Positions 37,801 through 45,905 of a stretch of 64,000 nucleotides of DNA are shown one piece after another. Source of the DNA: Roseiarcus sp963835955. Its GTDB lineage: Bacteria; Pseudomonadota; Alphaproteobacteria; Rhizobiales; Beijerinckiaceae. Below the pieces are notes generated by a model that was given only the letters and a program-made list of their open reading frames with translations, did no database searches and was not told the DNA's origin. The first letter of the stretch is position 1; the number at the start of each line of letters is the position of its first letter. The translations under genes and the position numbers were made by a program. The stretch lies in NCBI GenBank assembly GCA_963835955.1, contig CAWIHZ010000017.1, forward strand, positions 124,001 through 188,000, written 5' to 3'.

Positions 37801-38603
37801 ATCGCGCCCGCCGCGCGGTCGCCGATCTTCAAAAACGACATCAGGCCCGAGGAGCGCCCGCCTCCCGACAGTCTCTCATTCTCGCCGCGCAGGGCCGAGA
37901 AATTGGAGCCGGTGCCGGAGCCGTATTTGAACAGGCGGGCCTCGCGCACCCACAAGTCCATGATGCCGCCTTCGTTGACGAGATCGTCGGCGACCGACTG
38001 GATGAAACAGGCGTGCGGCTGCGGATGTTCGTAAGACGATTTCGACTTCACGAGCTTGCCGGTCTCGAAGTCGACGTAATAATGCCCCTGGCTCGGCCCA
38101 TCGACGCCATAGGCCCAGTGGAGGCCGGTGTTGAACCATTGCGGCGAATTGGGCGCGGCCATCTGGCGCGCGAGCATAAGCCGCGTCTCGTCGAAATAGG
38201 CCTGAGCGTCCTCCTCGCGATCGAAATAGCCGGCCTTCCAACCCCAATAGGCCCACGCGCCCGCGAGCCGGTCGAACACCTGCTTCGCCGAAGTTTCAGA
38301 GCCATAGCGCTCGCTCTTGGCTAAGGACTCGAGCGCCGATTGGTCGGGAACCGAGCGCCACAGGAACGAGGGAACGCTCTCTTCCTCGACTCGTTTCAGG
38401 CGCGCCGGAACGCCGGCCTTGCGGAAATATTTCTGCGCCAGCACGTCGGCCGCGACCTGGCTCCAGCCTTCGGGAACCTCGATCGCGTCGAGCGAAAACA
38501 CCACCGAGCCGTCCGGATTGCGGATCTCGCTCTTGGTGGTCGCGAAGGCGACGAGTTCATACGGAGAGACGTCCGATGTCGTGTAGCGCCGTTCGATTCG
38601 CAT
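34878..38603 (-). CDS. nrdJ: Adenosylcobalamin-dependent ribonucleotide reductase
   Basis: Class II reductase of 1241 aa that converts ribonucleotides to deoxyribonucleotides with coenzyme B12, oxygen-independently. Seen are MAAPNSPQWFNTGLHWAYG, the substrate-site region PHACFIQSVADDL, KYGSGTGSNFSAL, and the NPCSEYMFLDDTACNLASLNL segment with an active-site Cys and Glu. The C-terminal zinc ribbon ends CPECGNF...CLKCDTCG...GCS. Its final 32 codons have been copied four times into the adjacent tandem repeat, yet the gene itself is intact. Likely NrdR-controlled, see the upstream site. Confidence 0.95.
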   Translation of the reverse strand: MRIERRYTTSDVSPYELVAFATTKSEIRNPDGSVVFSLDAIEVPEGWSQVAADVLAQKYFRKAGVPARLKRVEEESVPSFLWRSVPDQSALESLAKSERYGSETSAKQVFDRLAGAWAYWGWKAGYFDREEDAQAYFDETRLMLARQMAAPNSPQWFNTGLHWAYGVDGPSQGHYYVDFETGKLVKSKSSYEHPQPHACFIQSVADDLVNEGGIMDLWVREARLFKYGSGTGSNFSALRGENERLSGGGRSSGLMSFLKIGDRAAGAIKSGGTTRRAAKMVVVDVDHPDIEAYIDWKVREEQKVAALVAGSRIVRRRLKAILKACVNCEGSGDDCFNIERNPALKREVKAAKRDDVPDGIIQRIIQYARQGYAQIDFETYDADWESEAYLTVSGQNSNNSVRVTDAFLQAVETDGDWDLTRRLDGKTAKTLKARELWEKIGYAAWASADPGIQYHTTINDWHTCPASGPIRASNPCSEYMFLDDTACNLASLNLLQFRDPATRTFDVASYEHATRLWTLTLEISVAMAQFPSKEIARLSYDYRTLGLGYANIGGLLMSCGIPYDSDEGRAVCGALSAILTGRAYATSAEIAAKSGAFPGHKANAEAMLRVIRNHKRAADGEAAGYEALSVAPTPLDHESLEKAGAAWAGLSEAARAAWRDALELGQRHGYRNAQVSVVAPTGTIGLVMDCDTTGIEPDFALVKFKKLAGGGYFKIINRAVPEALRALGYDEKRIADIVAYAVGRATLAHAPGVNHAALIAKGMPKEAIEKIEAALAGAFDIRFVCNKWTLGAEILSGALKIPAERYEAPGFDLLTALGFSKSEIEAANSFACGAMTLEGAPYLTPEHYPVFDCANPCGRTGKRYLSVESHIRMMAAAQPFITGAISKTINMPNDATVEDCKDAYMLSWRLGLKANALYRDGSKLSQPLSAQLIEADEDDDEAVETFLSLNAPARAAAVAERIVERVVERVERTREREKLPDRRKGYTQKAVVGGHKVYLRTGEYQDGRIGEIFIDMHKEGAAFRSLMNNFAIAISLGLQYGVPLEEYVEAFTFTRFEPAGLVQGNDAIKNATSILDYIFRELAISYLGRNDLAHVAPEEIGNTVLGGGVDQDKAPGPGSGGPPTASSVVSRGLVRSKTDKLMLVGRSIGGEAPPVKAAGGSSGQGMVQGATALKGDLAETAPAALGDSAFAPAADPAAGRRAEARMKGYVGEACPECGNFTMVRNGTCLKCDTCGSTTGCS

Positions 38604-38902
38604 CGCGCCTAAGTCCCTTCCATGCGCGGCCGAGCCGCTCCGCTTTCAAGTTCCGCGCCTGTCGGCGAACCCTGCGGTTCCGCGTGGACGCGAGAGCCCG
38701 CCGCCCGCGGGCGCCGGACCGCCCTCAACCCTTCGCTGATTTTGCCGCCAGCGCGCGCCGCTCCGGCGACCCCAATTCGCGAAAATCGACCAGCCTTCGA
38801 CACCCATCCCCGTCTGGCGCCTCGCCTGCAGGCCGCCGACGATTCGAAGACTACGACTCAACGACCATGGCGTCAACACCTAGTGCCTAAGGCCCAACAT
38901 TG

Positions 38903-38936
38903 CTACAATATATTGTGGACAAACATGTATAACAAG
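38903..38936 (-). promoter_or_regulatory. Putative nrdJ promoter with NrdR-like box
   Basis: On the minus strand, TTGTTA and TATATT are 17 bp apart. The palindrome ACAATATATTGT (38905-38916), close to the NrdR consensus ACACWATATATWGTGT, overlaps the -10 box. It lies about 300 bp before the nrdJ start in a 505-bp gap (38604-39108) shared with the divergent NDUFA12 gene; the rest of the gap shows nothing recognisable. A second NrdR box at the usual distance was not found. Confidence 0.5.
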
Positions 38937-39108
38937 GGGTTAACGCCCTGCCCCGCTTGACAGCATCGTCCGAGTCGGGCGCTTGGCGCAAGGGGCGAAA
39001 ACCCCTTTGCCCGCGAAGATCGCGCTGGACAGTCCGGGGCCGCGTCGCCATAGTCCGGCGCGCGCCGGACCGGCGCATCTTCTCCGCTAAAAGACCGGCG
39101 CTCGACGG

Positions 39109-39516
39109 ATGAAAGAGTTTCTGCTGCGGTTCTTCACCTGGTGGAACGGGGCGACTCTGAACACCCTGTTCTACACTCGCTACAATGGCGAGCTGGTCGG
39201 ACACGACGAGTTCGGCAACGCCTATTACCGAACCAAAGGCGGCGCGATCGATCCGGCGCTGGGCTTCGAGCGGCGCTGGGTCATCTATAACGGCGTTTCC
39301 GAGGCCTCGATGACCCCGCCGGGCTGGAACGGCTGGATGCACCACACCGTCGATACGCCGCCGACCGAGGAAGATTACAAACCCCATCCCTGGGAGGCGC
39401 CGCATATCGGCAATCCGACCGGCACCCCGGAAGCGATTCGCCCCGACGGCTCGACCCTTCGCCCGGGGCCGCGCCAGGCCTCTTCCGGCGACTACGAGGC
39501 CTGGAGCCCGGGCTGA
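39109..39516 (+). CDS. NDUFA12-like complex I accessory subunit
   Basis: A 135-aa homologue of mitochondrial NDUFA12 (B17.2), an accessory subunit of respiratory complex I conserved in alphaproteobacteria. Family residues are LRFFTWWNGATLNTLFYTRYNGELVGHDEFGNAYYR, RRWVIYNG, PPGWNGWMHHTVDTPP and HPWEAPH. Normal length. The DUF2155 gene follows closely, which is the usual neighbour pair. Confidence 0.93.
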   Translation: MKEFLLRFFTWWNGATLNTLFYTRYNGELVGHDEFGNAYYRTKGGAIDPALGFERRWVIYNGVSEASMTPPGWNGWMHHTVDTPPTEEDYKPHPWEAPHIGNPTGTPEAIRPDGSTLRPGPRQASSGDYEAWSPG

Positions 39517-39560
39517 GCGCCGCCTTCATTCCGCCGTGCTTGACCGGCAGATCGGCCCGC

Positions 39561-40226
39561 ATGAATCAACCGAGATCGGCCGTCGCGAATCCGACGCGCG
39601 TCAGCAGCGCCGCCATGGCGCGAACGCGACGGCTCATTTGCGCCGGCGCCATCGTCGTTGCGGGACTGATTGCGCCGAGTTCGGCGTTCGCCGACAAGAT
39701 CAGCCATCCGATCGCGGTGTTCGAGGGGCTCGACAAGATCACCGGACGAACGGTTTCGTTTGAGGTCGCCATCGACGAAACGGTGCAGTTCGGCTCGCTC
39801 CAGATTACGCCCCGGGTCTGCTATTCCCGCCCGCCGACCGAGCCGCCGCGAACCGACGCCTTCGCCCAGGTCGACCAGATCGACGAGAACAAAAATCTCA
39901 AGCGAATCTTTTCCGGCTGGATGTTCGCCGACAGCCCGGGCCTGCACGGCATCGAACATCCGATTTACGACATCTGGCTGACCGGCTGCAAAGGCGGCAC
40001 GACCATCATCCATGAGGCCCCCGACTACGAGGCCTCGGCGCCGGGTCCGGACGACAATCCGCTGCCGGAAGCCGCGACCGATCCGAATCCGCCTGCGGCG
40101 CCCGTCGCCCCGCCGAGGAAGCGCAAGCCGAGGCTGCCGAGAGTGATCGCCGCTCCCGCGCCGGACAATGGCGCTCCGCTCGAACTCGGCGCGGGGCCGC
40201 CTACGGGCAACGTTCGCTCGCGCTGA
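39561..40226 (+). CDS. DUF2155 secreted protein
   Basis: About 221 aa. The signal peptide is best started at MARTRRLICAGAIVVAGL (internal ATG 39615), while ATG 39561 gives a longer N-terminus. DUF2155 motifs are present: FEGLDKITGRTVSFEV, FGSLQITPRVCYSRPPTEPP, FSGWMFADSPGLHGIEHPIYDIWLTGCK. A proline-rich, basic tail follows residue 160 and is variable in the family. Localisation periplasmic; function unknown. Confidence 0.88.
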   Translation: MNQPRSAVANPTRVSSAAMARTRRLICAGAIVVAGLIAPSSAFADKISHPIAVFEGLDKITGRTVSFEVAIDETVQFGSLQITPRVCYSRPPTEPPRTDAFAQVDQIDENKNLKRIFSGWMFADSPGLHGIEHPIYDIWLTGCKGGTTIIHEAPDYEASAPGPDDNPLPEAATDPNPPAAPVAPPRKRKPRLPRVIAAPAPDNGAPLELGAGPPTGNVRSR

Positions 40227-40372
40227 ACGCCGGCTCACCCTACCCGGCCCAAGTCCCCAACCGGCGCTGGCCCGATCGCCGCTCATGCGATACCGTTCCG
40301 CTTGGCCTGCCTGATCCAGCGGACGATCGCCCGAAGGGCCGCAACCCGCGCAATCGGCCCGGAGGAAACGCG

Positions 40373-41326
40373 ATGACGGAAATTCTCGGATTCATCAAGC
40401 CGACCCGGAGGCCCGGGGAACTCGGCGTGCATTCGGTCGACCGATTCCATTTCTCCGTTCCCGACCTTGCGGTCGCCAAGAATTTCTATGGCGAGTTCGG
40501 GCTCGAGCTCGACGAGGACGGCGATCTCCTCTCCATGAAGACGCGCGGCAATCCGCATGTGTGGGTCACCCTTGGCGAGGGTCCGCGCAAGAAGCTCGGA
40601 CATATCTCGTTCGGCGCGTTCGACGATGATTTCGAGCGCTTCGCCGAGCGGCTGCAGGCGCTCGGCGTCAAGCGGCTCGATCCGCCGCCGGGCGTCGAAT
40701 CGAACGGCCTATGGTTTCACGATCACGACGGAAACCTGGTCGAAATCAAGGTCGCGGCGAAATCCTCGCCCAACGAGAAGTCCGAGTTCTCCGAGGTCTC
40801 CATCGGTCCGGGAGAGCGCGGCGCGCCTTTCCGGCGCGACGTTGCGCGGGTCATGCCCAGGCGCTTGGCGCATGTCCTCCTGTTCACGCGCGACGTCGAG
40901 AAGGCGGTTCAGTTCTATACCCGGACCCTCGGCCTGCGCCTCTCCGACCGGTCCGGCGACGGCATCGCCTTTCTGCACGGCATCCACGGCAGCGATCATC
41001 ATATGATCGCCTTCGTTAAGTCGAGCGCGCCGGGACTGCACCATCTGAGCTGGGACGTGGGCTCGGTCGACGACATCGGCCGCGGCGCCATGCATATGCT
41101 GGACAAGGGATTTTCGCGCGGATGGGGCCTTGGACGGCACGTCCTGGGCTCCAATTTTTTCCACTATGTCGGCGACCCGTGGGGGTCTTTCAGCGAATAT
41201 TCGGCCGGCATCGACTATGTGCCCGCCGATTGCGACTGGGAGAGCGGCGATCACGCGCCGGAGGATTCCTTCTACGTCTGGGGCCCCAATCCGCCGGACT
41301 ACTTCACGCATAATTCCGAGGCTTGA
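40373..41326 (+). CDS. Type I extradiol dioxygenase-like VOC protein
   Basis: A 317-aa protein with two vicinal-oxygen-chelate modules, as in catechol 2,3-dioxygenases. The second module supplies the expected metal ligands: His in RRLAHVLLFT, His in GLHHLSWDVG and Glu in SFSEYSAGIDY. N-terminal module begins near VDRFHFSVPDL. It probably cleaves a catecholic or related substrate using Fe or Mn; no aromatic pathway genes are adjacent, so the substrate is open. Confidence 0.8.
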   Translation: MTEILGFIKPTRRPGELGVHSVDRFHFSVPDLAVAKNFYGEFGLELDEDGDLLSMKTRGNPHVWVTLGEGPRKKLGHISFGAFDDDFERFAERLQALGVKRLDPPPGVESNGLWFHDHDGNLVEIKVAAKSSPNEKSEFSEVSIGPGERGAPFRRDVARVMPRRLAHVLLFTRDVEKAVQFYTRTLGLRLSDRSGDGIAFLHGIHGSDHHMIAFVKSSAPGLHHLSWDVGSVDDIGRGAMHMLDKGFSRGWGLGRHVLGSNFFHYVGDPWGSFSEYSAGIDYVPADCDWESGDHAPEDSFYVWGPNPPDYFTHNSEA

Positions 41327-41652
41327 GGCGAAGTTGGCGGGCTGCGACACCACGAAATGAGCAATGACCTAGCCCAACCGACCGCGCAGCGCTTAGCCAC
41401 CAGTGATATCCAGATCCTTGAAGAAGGCATTAACAAACTAATCGTTCGTTACTGCAACGCGATTGATAGGTGTGCTTCGATTCCTAGGATTTCAATACTT
41501 CATGTAATTTATCTGTCCTTTGGTAGCGTAATATAGCTGGTGTGTCTTTAACTATTTTGCTTAATATTGCCGATTGATCGATTACTTTATGTCCATTCAA
41601 TGGTTGTTTGGACGTAGGTCAAATCCATCGAAGACTGTACGCGGTCAAAACG
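41327..41652. other. AT-rich intergenic stretch
   Basis: About 325 bp, clearly richer in A and T than its surroundings from roughly 41380 to 41610. I see no gene, no tRNA, no inverted repeat with a T-run and no repeat found elsewhere in the window. It could be a promoter region for the plus strand or foreign DNA, but there is no direct support. Confidence 0.4.
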
Positions 41653-41874
41653 TCAGTTGCAGCGGACGCGTCCCCAGCGGTCACGCCAGCAGGTCTGGCA
41701 CCGGCGGTGTCCCCAGCGGTCTCGCCAGCAGCGCCGCCACCGGGCGTCCTGGATGTCACTGTTGAGGCCCGCGATCATGCTGTGATGCGGCGCAACCGGC
41801 ATGGCATGCGCGGTCGGCGCGACCGCCGCGAGGATGAGCGCCGCGAGCGCGGCGGCGACTGCGGTTTTGGCCAT
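41653..41874 (-). CDS. Small secreted CWRDRWG-repeat peptide
   Basis: A 73-aa peptide with a signal sequence (AVAAALAALILAAVAPTAHA). The mature part of about 49 residues contains the repeat CWRDRWGHRRC then CWRDRWGRVRC, rich in Trp, Arg and Cys. Similar short Arg/Trp-rich exported peptides are common in Hyphomicrobiales but lack a known function. The paired cysteines suggest disulfides or metal binding, which is inference. Monocistronic, convergent to the AT-rich gap. Confidence 0.7.
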   Translation of the reverse strand: MAKTAVAAALAALILAAVAPTAHAMPVAPHHSMIAGLNSDIQDARWRRCWRDRWGHRRCQTCWRDRWGRVRCN

Positions 41875-42002
41875 CGCGAGATACCTCCCGTTTGGCGCCT
41901 ACGCAAAAGCGCCTTCGACAGTCCATACTGGCGAGCTTTCTCACTCGAGGTCAAGGCGCCAGCGCCGCCGCTGTGCGGCCGCTGCGATTTGCAGGACGCC
42001 CG

Positions 42003-43226
42003 CTACCGCCACGTCAGCCACCAGGTCCCCACTGCGAGCGTAATGATCGTCAGCGGCGCGCCGACCTTGAGATACGCCCAGAAGCTGATCGGCATGTTCT
42101 CCGAGCGGGCGTGCTCGGCGACGATGAGGTTGGCGACCGATCCGAGCAGGGTGAAGTTGCCGGCCAGCGTCGAGCTCATCGCGACCACGAGCCAGGCGCG
42201 CTGCGGATCAGGGAAAGTCGGAATGAACGGCCGCAGCGCCAGCACCGCCGGCACGTTGCTGACGATGTTGGAAAGAACTGCGGTGAACAGCGACAGGCGC
42301 CAAACCATATCGAGGCCGAACGCCCGCGCCATCGCGATCCTGTCTGGCGTCAGCAGCGCCTTTTCCGCGCCGGCCACGACCACGAACATGCCCGCGAACA
42401 GGATGAGCAGCGGCCCGTCGATCTCGCGATAGATGCGGCGAGGCTTGATCTGGCGGGTCAGCAGCAGGAACGCGCCGCCCAGAATAGCGGCCTTCGCCGG
42501 GGGAACGCCGGCGAAGAAGGCGATCGCCAGCGCAAGGCAGGTGACGCTCGCCTTGAGGACCTGGCCTTTGTGCATGTGGCCGCGAAAAAGATGCGGCTCG
42601 AGCTCGCCCCTGAACGCGAATTCCTGCGCATAGACGAGCCGCACGACGACGACGACAGCGATCAGGCCGAAGGCCGCGACCGGCGCAAGCGCCGCGGCGA
42701 ACGCCGGATAGGGGATCCGTGAGAGCGTCCCGATCACCATGTTCTGCGGGTTGCCGGTGATCGTCGCCACGCTGCCGCAATTGGACGCGGTCGCGACAGC
42801 AATGAGATAGGGCAGCGGATTGCGGTCGAGCGCACGGACCACCTGCAGCACGATCGGCGCCATGACGAGACAGATCGCGTCGTTGACCAGAAAGGCCGAC
42901 AACACGCCGGAGAGCACCGTTACGACGACCAGCAGCATGAACGGCGCATGGGCGTGATCGATGGCGAGCCCGCCGAGCGCCCTGAATGCGCCGGAGACCT
43001 TGAGATGGGCGACCACGATCATCATGCCGAGCAGAAGGGCGATGGTGTCGAAATCGATGGCGCGGAAGGCTTGCTCGAGGCTCAAGGGCCCGAGCGCGAT
43101 CATCGCCGCGCCGCCCAGAAACGCGATCCCCGCGCGGTCGAGCCGCAAGCCCGGGATGCGGCCAGCCGCGACCCCGACATAGGTGAGGACGAGGATGACG
43201 AGCGCGGCGATGCTGTCGTGAGTCAT
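42003..43226 (-). CDS. ArsB/CitM-type anion or ion transporter
   Basis: A 407-aa membrane protein with about 11 hydrophobic helices of the ion transporter superfamily. Hallmarks are FLVNDAICLVMAPIVLQV and SNCGSVATITGNPQNMVIG in the first half and NIVSNVPAVLALRP with MSSTLAGNFTLLGSVANLIV in the second, an inverted-repeat pair of re-entrant loops. This resembles YbiR and ArsB-like members; the transported ion cannot be named. Confidence 0.85.
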   Translation of the reverse strand: MTHDSIAALVILVLTYVGVAAGRIPGLRLDRAGIAFLGGAAMIALGPLSLEQAFRAIDFDTIALLLGMMIVVAHLKVSGAFRALGGLAIDHAHAPFMLLVVVTVLSGVLSAFLVNDAICLVMAPIVLQVVRALDRNPLPYLIAVATASNCGSVATITGNPQNMVIGTLSRIPYPAFAAALAPVAAFGLIAVVVVVRLVYAQEFAFRGELEPHLFRGHMHKGQVLKASVTCLALAIAFFAGVPPAKAAILGGAFLLLTRQIKPRRIYREIDGPLLILFAGMFVVVAGAEKALLTPDRIAMARAFGLDMVWRLSLFTAVLSNIVSNVPAVLALRPFIPTFPDPQRAWLVVAMSSTLAGNFTLLGSVANLIVAEHARSENMPISFWAYLKVGAPLTIITLAVGTWWLTWR

Positions 43227-43375
43227 TCGCCGTACATCCCCTAGAAAACCCGGCCGCCGCCGCCGGGAGCGACGGTTTGCGGCGCTCGCGTCTCCGTCGC
43301 CAACTTACGGACCCAAAGCAACGCACAACGACAACGGGGGTTCCCAGACCGCTAGGCGGCCGGGTCCGGAAACGC

Positions 43376-44191
43376 CTAGAGCCCCTCCCCGCCGTCGATT
43401 GTCAGCACCTGTCCGACGACATGGCGCGCCCGGTCGCTGGCGAGAAACAGGACCGCCTCGGCGACGTCGTCGACGTCGGCGATCCGTCCGGCGGGGATGC
43501 TGCGGACCATCGCCTCCTGATCGAGGCGGCCGGCGCGAAAGTCCTCCAGAACCCCCTCGGTGTTGACATGGCCGGGGGCGACGGCGTTAACGCGCAAGCC
43601 CGCCTTGGTCCATTCGAGCGCCATCGAGCGGGTGAGGCTATCGAGCGCCGCCTTCGAAGCCGAGTAGAGGCCGAGAGCCGGCGCCGGGCGCGCCGCTGCG
43701 ATGCTGCTGAGATTGACGATCACGCCTTGTCGCCCGCGTGCGATCGCCCATTTCGCGAACGCGCGGGCGCATTGCAACGGCCCGGCGACGTTGACCCCGA
43801 AGGTCCGCGAGGTCTCGGCGGCGTCGGCCTCGATCAGCGCGCGAAGGGCGAAATGCGCGGCGTTGTTCACCAACACATCGACCGCGCCGAATCGCTCCGC
43901 TGTCAGCGCGACGATCCGTTCGCAGTCGGACGCGTCGCCGACATCGGCGGCAATGGTCAGAACCTTGCCGCCGCAGGCGTCCTCGATCGCCGCCGCCGAA
44001 TGGGTGAGCGTGTCGTTCGTGCGCCCGGCGATGGCGACGCTCGCGCCACGTCGCGCGAAGGCGCGCGCGACCGCAAAGCCGATGCCCGCTCCCCCGCCGG
44101 TCACGATCGCGACCTTTCCCGCGAACTCCAGGCGCGCCCCGCCAGTCCCTTCTGTCACCCGGGGCCCTTTCCGTTTCGCTCGGGGCGGCAT
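43376..44191 (-). CDS. Short-chain dehydrogenase/reductase
   Basis: SDR of 271 aa with the classical features: NAD(P) loop TGGGAGIGFAVA, NNAAHF, catalytic Ser in VNLSSIAAARP, and YSASKAALD for Tyr and Lys, plus a C-terminal DGGEGL. The first 20 residues are extra and may be an over-extended start; ATG near 44191 remains the only upstream candidate. Substrate unknown. It precedes the pterin dehydratase gene by direction but is separated by a short gap. Confidence 0.9.
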   Translation of the reverse strand: MPPRAKRKGPRVTEGTGGARLEFAGKVAIVTGGGAGIGFAVARAFARRGASVAIAGRTNDTLTHSAAAIEDACGGKVLTIAADVGDASDCERIVALTAERFGAVDVLVNNAAHFALRALIEADAAETSRTFGVNVAGPLQCARAFAKWAIARGRQGVIVNLSSIAAARPAPALGLYSASKAALDSLTRSMALEWTKAGLRVNAVAPGHVNTEGVLEDFRAGRLDQEAMVRSIPAGRIADVDDVAEAVLFLASDRARHVVGQVLTIDGGEGL

Positions 44192-44227
44192 GGATTTGGC
44201 GCTCCCCTCGCGCGCGCCGCCCCGACG

Positions 44228-44539
44228 TCAGGCCATCGACTGGAACCTGCGCGCCGCAGCGCTGATTCGTTTGGCGGTTTCGATGTCGAGATCGGTGATC
44301 TTCATTCCAGCGTCATGGGTGCAGAACGAAAACGACACGACGTTGTAGGAATTGTGGAACTCGGGGTGATGGTTCATGACCTCGGCCTCGATCGCCACCT
44401 CGACGATGAAGGCGATCGCGTCGCGAAAGGTCTGGAGCTCGAATTTGGCCTCGATGTTGGGCGACTTGACCGACCATCCAGGCAATTCGGCCAGCGCCGA
44501 ACGAATTTCCGCGTCGCTGAGAATTCTGTAATGCGCCAT
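44228..44539 (-). CDS. phhB: Pterin-4a-carbinolamine dehydratase
   Basis: A 103-aa enzyme that dehydrates 4a-hydroxytetrahydropterin, recycling the cofactor. The signature is NHHPEFHNSYNVVSFSFCTHDAGMKITDLD, with the catalytic His pair. ATG 44539 is used because it starts at MAHYRILSDAEI. No phenylalanine hydroxylase gene is in the window. Closely follows the DUF4239 gene in the same direction. Confidence 0.93.
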   Translation of the reverse strand: MAHYRILSDAEIRSALAELPGWSVKSPNIEAKFELQTFRDAIAFIVEVAIEAEVMNHHPEFHNSYNVVSFSFCTHDAGMKITDLDIETAKRISAAARRFQSMA

Positions 44540-44553
44540 GCCGGTCTCCTCCT

Positions 44554-45342
44554 TCACTTCGAGCCGCCGTCCGCCGCCGCGGCGCGCGGCTGGTCGAGTT
44601 CGACGATCGCCTGTTCGAGGGCGGTCGGCGAGACGCGAATGCTGCTGGTGTAGGGCTTGTTGAACTCCAGAATCAAAAAGATTGCGACGGCGACCGACCC
44701 GGCCCCGAAAACCAGCATCGTCAAGGTGGTCGCGTTCGGTCGCGACAGCAGTCCCATGCCGCCGAACATCAGGCACGACCAGGCCGCAACCGCATAAATG
44801 AGCGGCCAGGACACCGGCGTGCTCGCCTGCATCGACATCAGCAGGCGCTGTTCGCCGATGAAGGCGTAGTTGCGCCGCGCGTCGCCGAGCAATTGCGTCT
44901 GCGCGTCGGTCTTCGGATGCAGGCTGTCGAAATAGGAGCTCATTGACGCCATGTTCTTGAAAGCCGCGTCATAGGCCGCATTCCTCGATTCCTCGTCGCC
45001 CCAGAACTGCTCGTGCGCCCACACGAGGTCCCGCCTCAGGATCTCGCGGCCGGCGTCGCCCTCCGGTCCGTACTGGCGCATTTCCAGATCGAATTCCAGC
45101 GCCCGCGCCGCGATGGTCTGAAGCTCGTTCTGCTGCGTGCTGAAGACGCCGTAGGCGGTCCAGATGAGAAGCCCGAGGACCAGGGCGAGCAAGAGGGTCA
45201 GGAGCCCGACCACGCCCCCGATCATGTCGCGCGAACGTTCCGTCGTATGATGGTCCGCCAACCGCTTCTGAAGCAAGAGGCCCGCCACGCCGCTCAACGC
45301 GATGAGCGCGCCGACGGCAAGCGCGATCGAAAGCGAACTCAT
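44554..45342 (-). CDS. DUF4239-type membrane protein
   Basis: A 262-aa membrane protein with two N-terminal helices (ALAVGALIALSGVAGLLLQ and GVVGLLTLLLALVLGLLIW) and two C-terminal ones (LIYAVAAWSCLMFGGMGLL and MLVFGAGSVAVAIFLIL). A long soluble helical region of about 100 residues separates them. This is the DUF4239 bestrophin-like architecture. Function unknown. The reading frame ends 15 bp before phhB. Confidence 0.78.
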   Translation of the reverse strand: MSSLSIALAVGALIALSGVAGLLLQKRLADHHTTERSRDMIGGVVGLLTLLLALVLGLLIWTAYGVFSTQQNELQTIAARALEFDLEMRQYGPEGDAGREILRRDLVWAHEQFWGDEESRNAAYDAAFKNMASMSSYFDSLHPKTDAQTQLLGDARRNYAFIGEQRLLMSMQASTPVSWPLIYAVAAWSCLMFGGMGLLSRPNATTLTMLVFGAGSVAVAIFLILEFNKPYTSSIRVSPTALEQAIVELDQPRAAAADGGSK

Positions 45343-45527
45343 GCCGTTTCCTCCACACCGTGCTCGCTATTTGGTGACATGTCGACGACGCGCCGTCCAG
45401 CGGCGCGCCGCTTGCGGGTTCATCAGCCGCGCTTTGGCGGTCGAACGAGGGTCATTTACTTTTGTGCCGAAGCGGCCCAGAATTACGGCGGGGCGGAACG
45501 GAATTCCGCGGGCGAAAGGAATGAGCC

Positions 45528-45851
45528 ATGGCGCGTTCTGCCAAAATCGTGGGAGCCAGCGCGCTCGGGATAATCATGTGCCTGTCTTGCGGCGCGAACG
45601 CCCAGACGGTTCATCGCCACGCACGCCATCCCGCCGCCGCCGGACGCCAGATCGTCGTTCACCCGCGAGAGCCCTACCTAACCAACGGCACGGGCGCGAC
45701 CGTCGGCTCCCTCAACCGCTTCGTGCTCGACACCCTGAAGCCGCCCTACCGGAATACGGTCCAGGGAACGTTCGTCGGCATGCGCGGCGACGAGCGACTG
45801 CCCAACCAATTCTCGGTCCCGGGTTCGAACGAGCCGCTGTTCACGTTCTAG
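45528..45851 (+). CDS. Small exported protein, unknown
   Basis: 107 aa with a signal peptide (MARSAKIVGASALGIIMCLS then GANAQ). The mature region is basic and has HARHPAAAGRQIV and PREPYLTNGTGATVGSLNRFVLDTLKPP. I recognise no family. A good ribosome-binding site (AAAGGAATG) lies before the start. Confidence 0.65.
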   Translation: MARSAKIVGASALGIIMCLSCGANAQTVHRHARHPAAAGRQIVVHPREPYLTNGTGATVGSLNRFVLDTLKPPYRNTVQGTFVGMRGDERLPNQFSVPGSNEPLFTF

Positions 45852-45905
45852 CGGCCGCCGCCCGCGAACGGCGAAAGCTCGACGCCAGCGGGGGACGGTG
45901 GCTTC

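Noticed and set aside
38604..39108. Cobalamin riboswitch before nrdJ
   Set aside because: No B12-box or matching stem pattern seen; the gene uses B12 rather than replacing a B12-dependent enzyme.
41380..41610. Integrated foreign island
   Set aside because: Only base composition differs; no integrase, attachment repeat or mobile gene lies at the edges.
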